A stretch of 64,000 nucleotides of DNA from Tissierella creatinini. Its GTDB lineage: Bacteria > Bacillota > Clostridia > Tissierellales > Tissierellaceae. The stretch's first letter is position 1. Every line of letters starts with the position of its first letter. The position numbers and the translations under genes are program-made. The DNA lies in the NCBI GenBank assembly GCA_005046945.1, contig SUSS01000006.1, positions 62,001 to 126,000 of the forward strand, in the 5' to 3' direction. Under the pieces are notes generated by a model. The model did not search any database. It was not told the origin of the DNA and saw only the letters and a list, made by a program, of their open reading frames with translations. Shown here in pieces: positions 63,599-64,000 of this stretch.

Positions 63599-64000
63599 AT
63601 GAAAAATATCTTAAGATTGCTAATTATAATTATTTTATGTATTCCACTAATGACCGGGTGTGAGGCTACAAACAGCACAACTATAAGTCGAATCATGGAG
63701 AACGATGGCTGGATATACTATACAAACATCAAAGAGGGAACCCTTTATAAAATGAAACCCGACATGACAGAAAAAATAAAAGTGGCTGATATAGGCAATT
63801 ATATGGTATTTCAGGGAGACACTATATACTTTTTTGATAGGGAAGGGGATATTAGTAAAATTGGTACAGATGGCACAGGGTATGCGAAGGTTGCAGATGT
63901 GAGTGAAGAGAATATGTTCGGTTTTTATGTGTCCGGGGACTGGATTTACTATCCCTTAAAGACAGGGAGCATCTACAAGATAAAAACAGATGGCATGGAA
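63599..64000 (+). CDS. DUF5050-type lipoprotein, copy 2 (runs off the window)
   Basis: From its ATG it is nearly identical to the gene at 56562 over all 402 visible bases, with only a few differences. The lipobox MTGC and the DWIYY repeats are kept. The five bases before its ATG belong to the IscB element end and carry no ribosome site, so it is probably poorly translated now. The 3' end lies outside the window. Confidence 0.82.
   Translation, partial: MKNILRLLIIIILCIPLMTGCEATNSTTISRIMENDGWIYYTNIKEGTLYKMKPDMTEKIKVADIGNYMVFQGDTIYFFDREGDISKIGTDGTGYAKVADVSEENMFGFYVSGDWIYYPLKTGSIYKIKTDGME

Overview
The window comes from a low-GC, spore-forming-type Firmicute. Clostridia or Tissierellia is the best guess, from the AT-rich codons, GGAGG ribosome sites, a T-box leader, 0A-like boxes, an oxygen-sensitive 2-hydroxyacyl-CoA dehydratase-type locus and family matches typical of anaerobes. 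No rRNA or tRNA genes were seen. The species cannot be fixed from sequence alone.

Layout. 1-10.98 kb is ordinary chromosome: a DUF134 regulator, a dehydratase activase/dehydratase pair, an OmpR-type two-component system with a DUF2680 secreted protein, a YaaH-type acetate transporter, two small membrane proteins and SelO. 11.3-19.3 kb is a complete type II Wadjet (JetABCD) anti-plasmid operon, followed by a coiled-coil repeat protein. 20.1-22.6 kb holds a FIST-GGDEF sensor broken by one in-frame stop and a truncated amidase.

22.7-29.3 kb is the most remarkable part: a seven-gene operon that looks like a full ubiquitin-like conjugation pathway. It encodes a YukD-like ubiquitin fold protein, a ThiF/E1, an E2 fused to a multi-pass membrane region and an FHA domain, a membrane-anchored trypsin-like protease, a zinc-ribbon membrane protein, a prokaryotic RING protein with a DUF2628 membrane domain, and a JAMM deubiquitinase-like protein with a transmembrane helix and LysM. 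Five of the products have membrane segments, so modification would take place at the cell envelope. A 0A-like box lies 69 bases upstream.

29.4-44.9 kb is metabolic: a DEAD-box helicase, a YdjM-like protein, a T-box-controlled stand-alone TrpB, a nitrilase-family amidase, a probable sigma-54 promoter with three palindromic upstream sites driving an isochorismatase-family amidohydrolase and two membrane proteins, a molybdopterin oxidoreductase, a five-gene peptide-type ABC transporter and a glutathione peroxidase.

45-64 kb is an accessory, decayed region. It has two TnpB elements and one IscB element (with its upstream HEARO/omega RNA), a Fic protein, an AbiE toxin-antitoxin pair with a 21-base inverted repeat in front, phage replication remnants, several pseudogenes with single in-frame stops or homopolymer frameshifts, and at least four pairs of duplicated segments. 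No tnpA transposase is present, so the elements would need one in trans. Solo copies of a TnpB-element end are scattered across the whole window.
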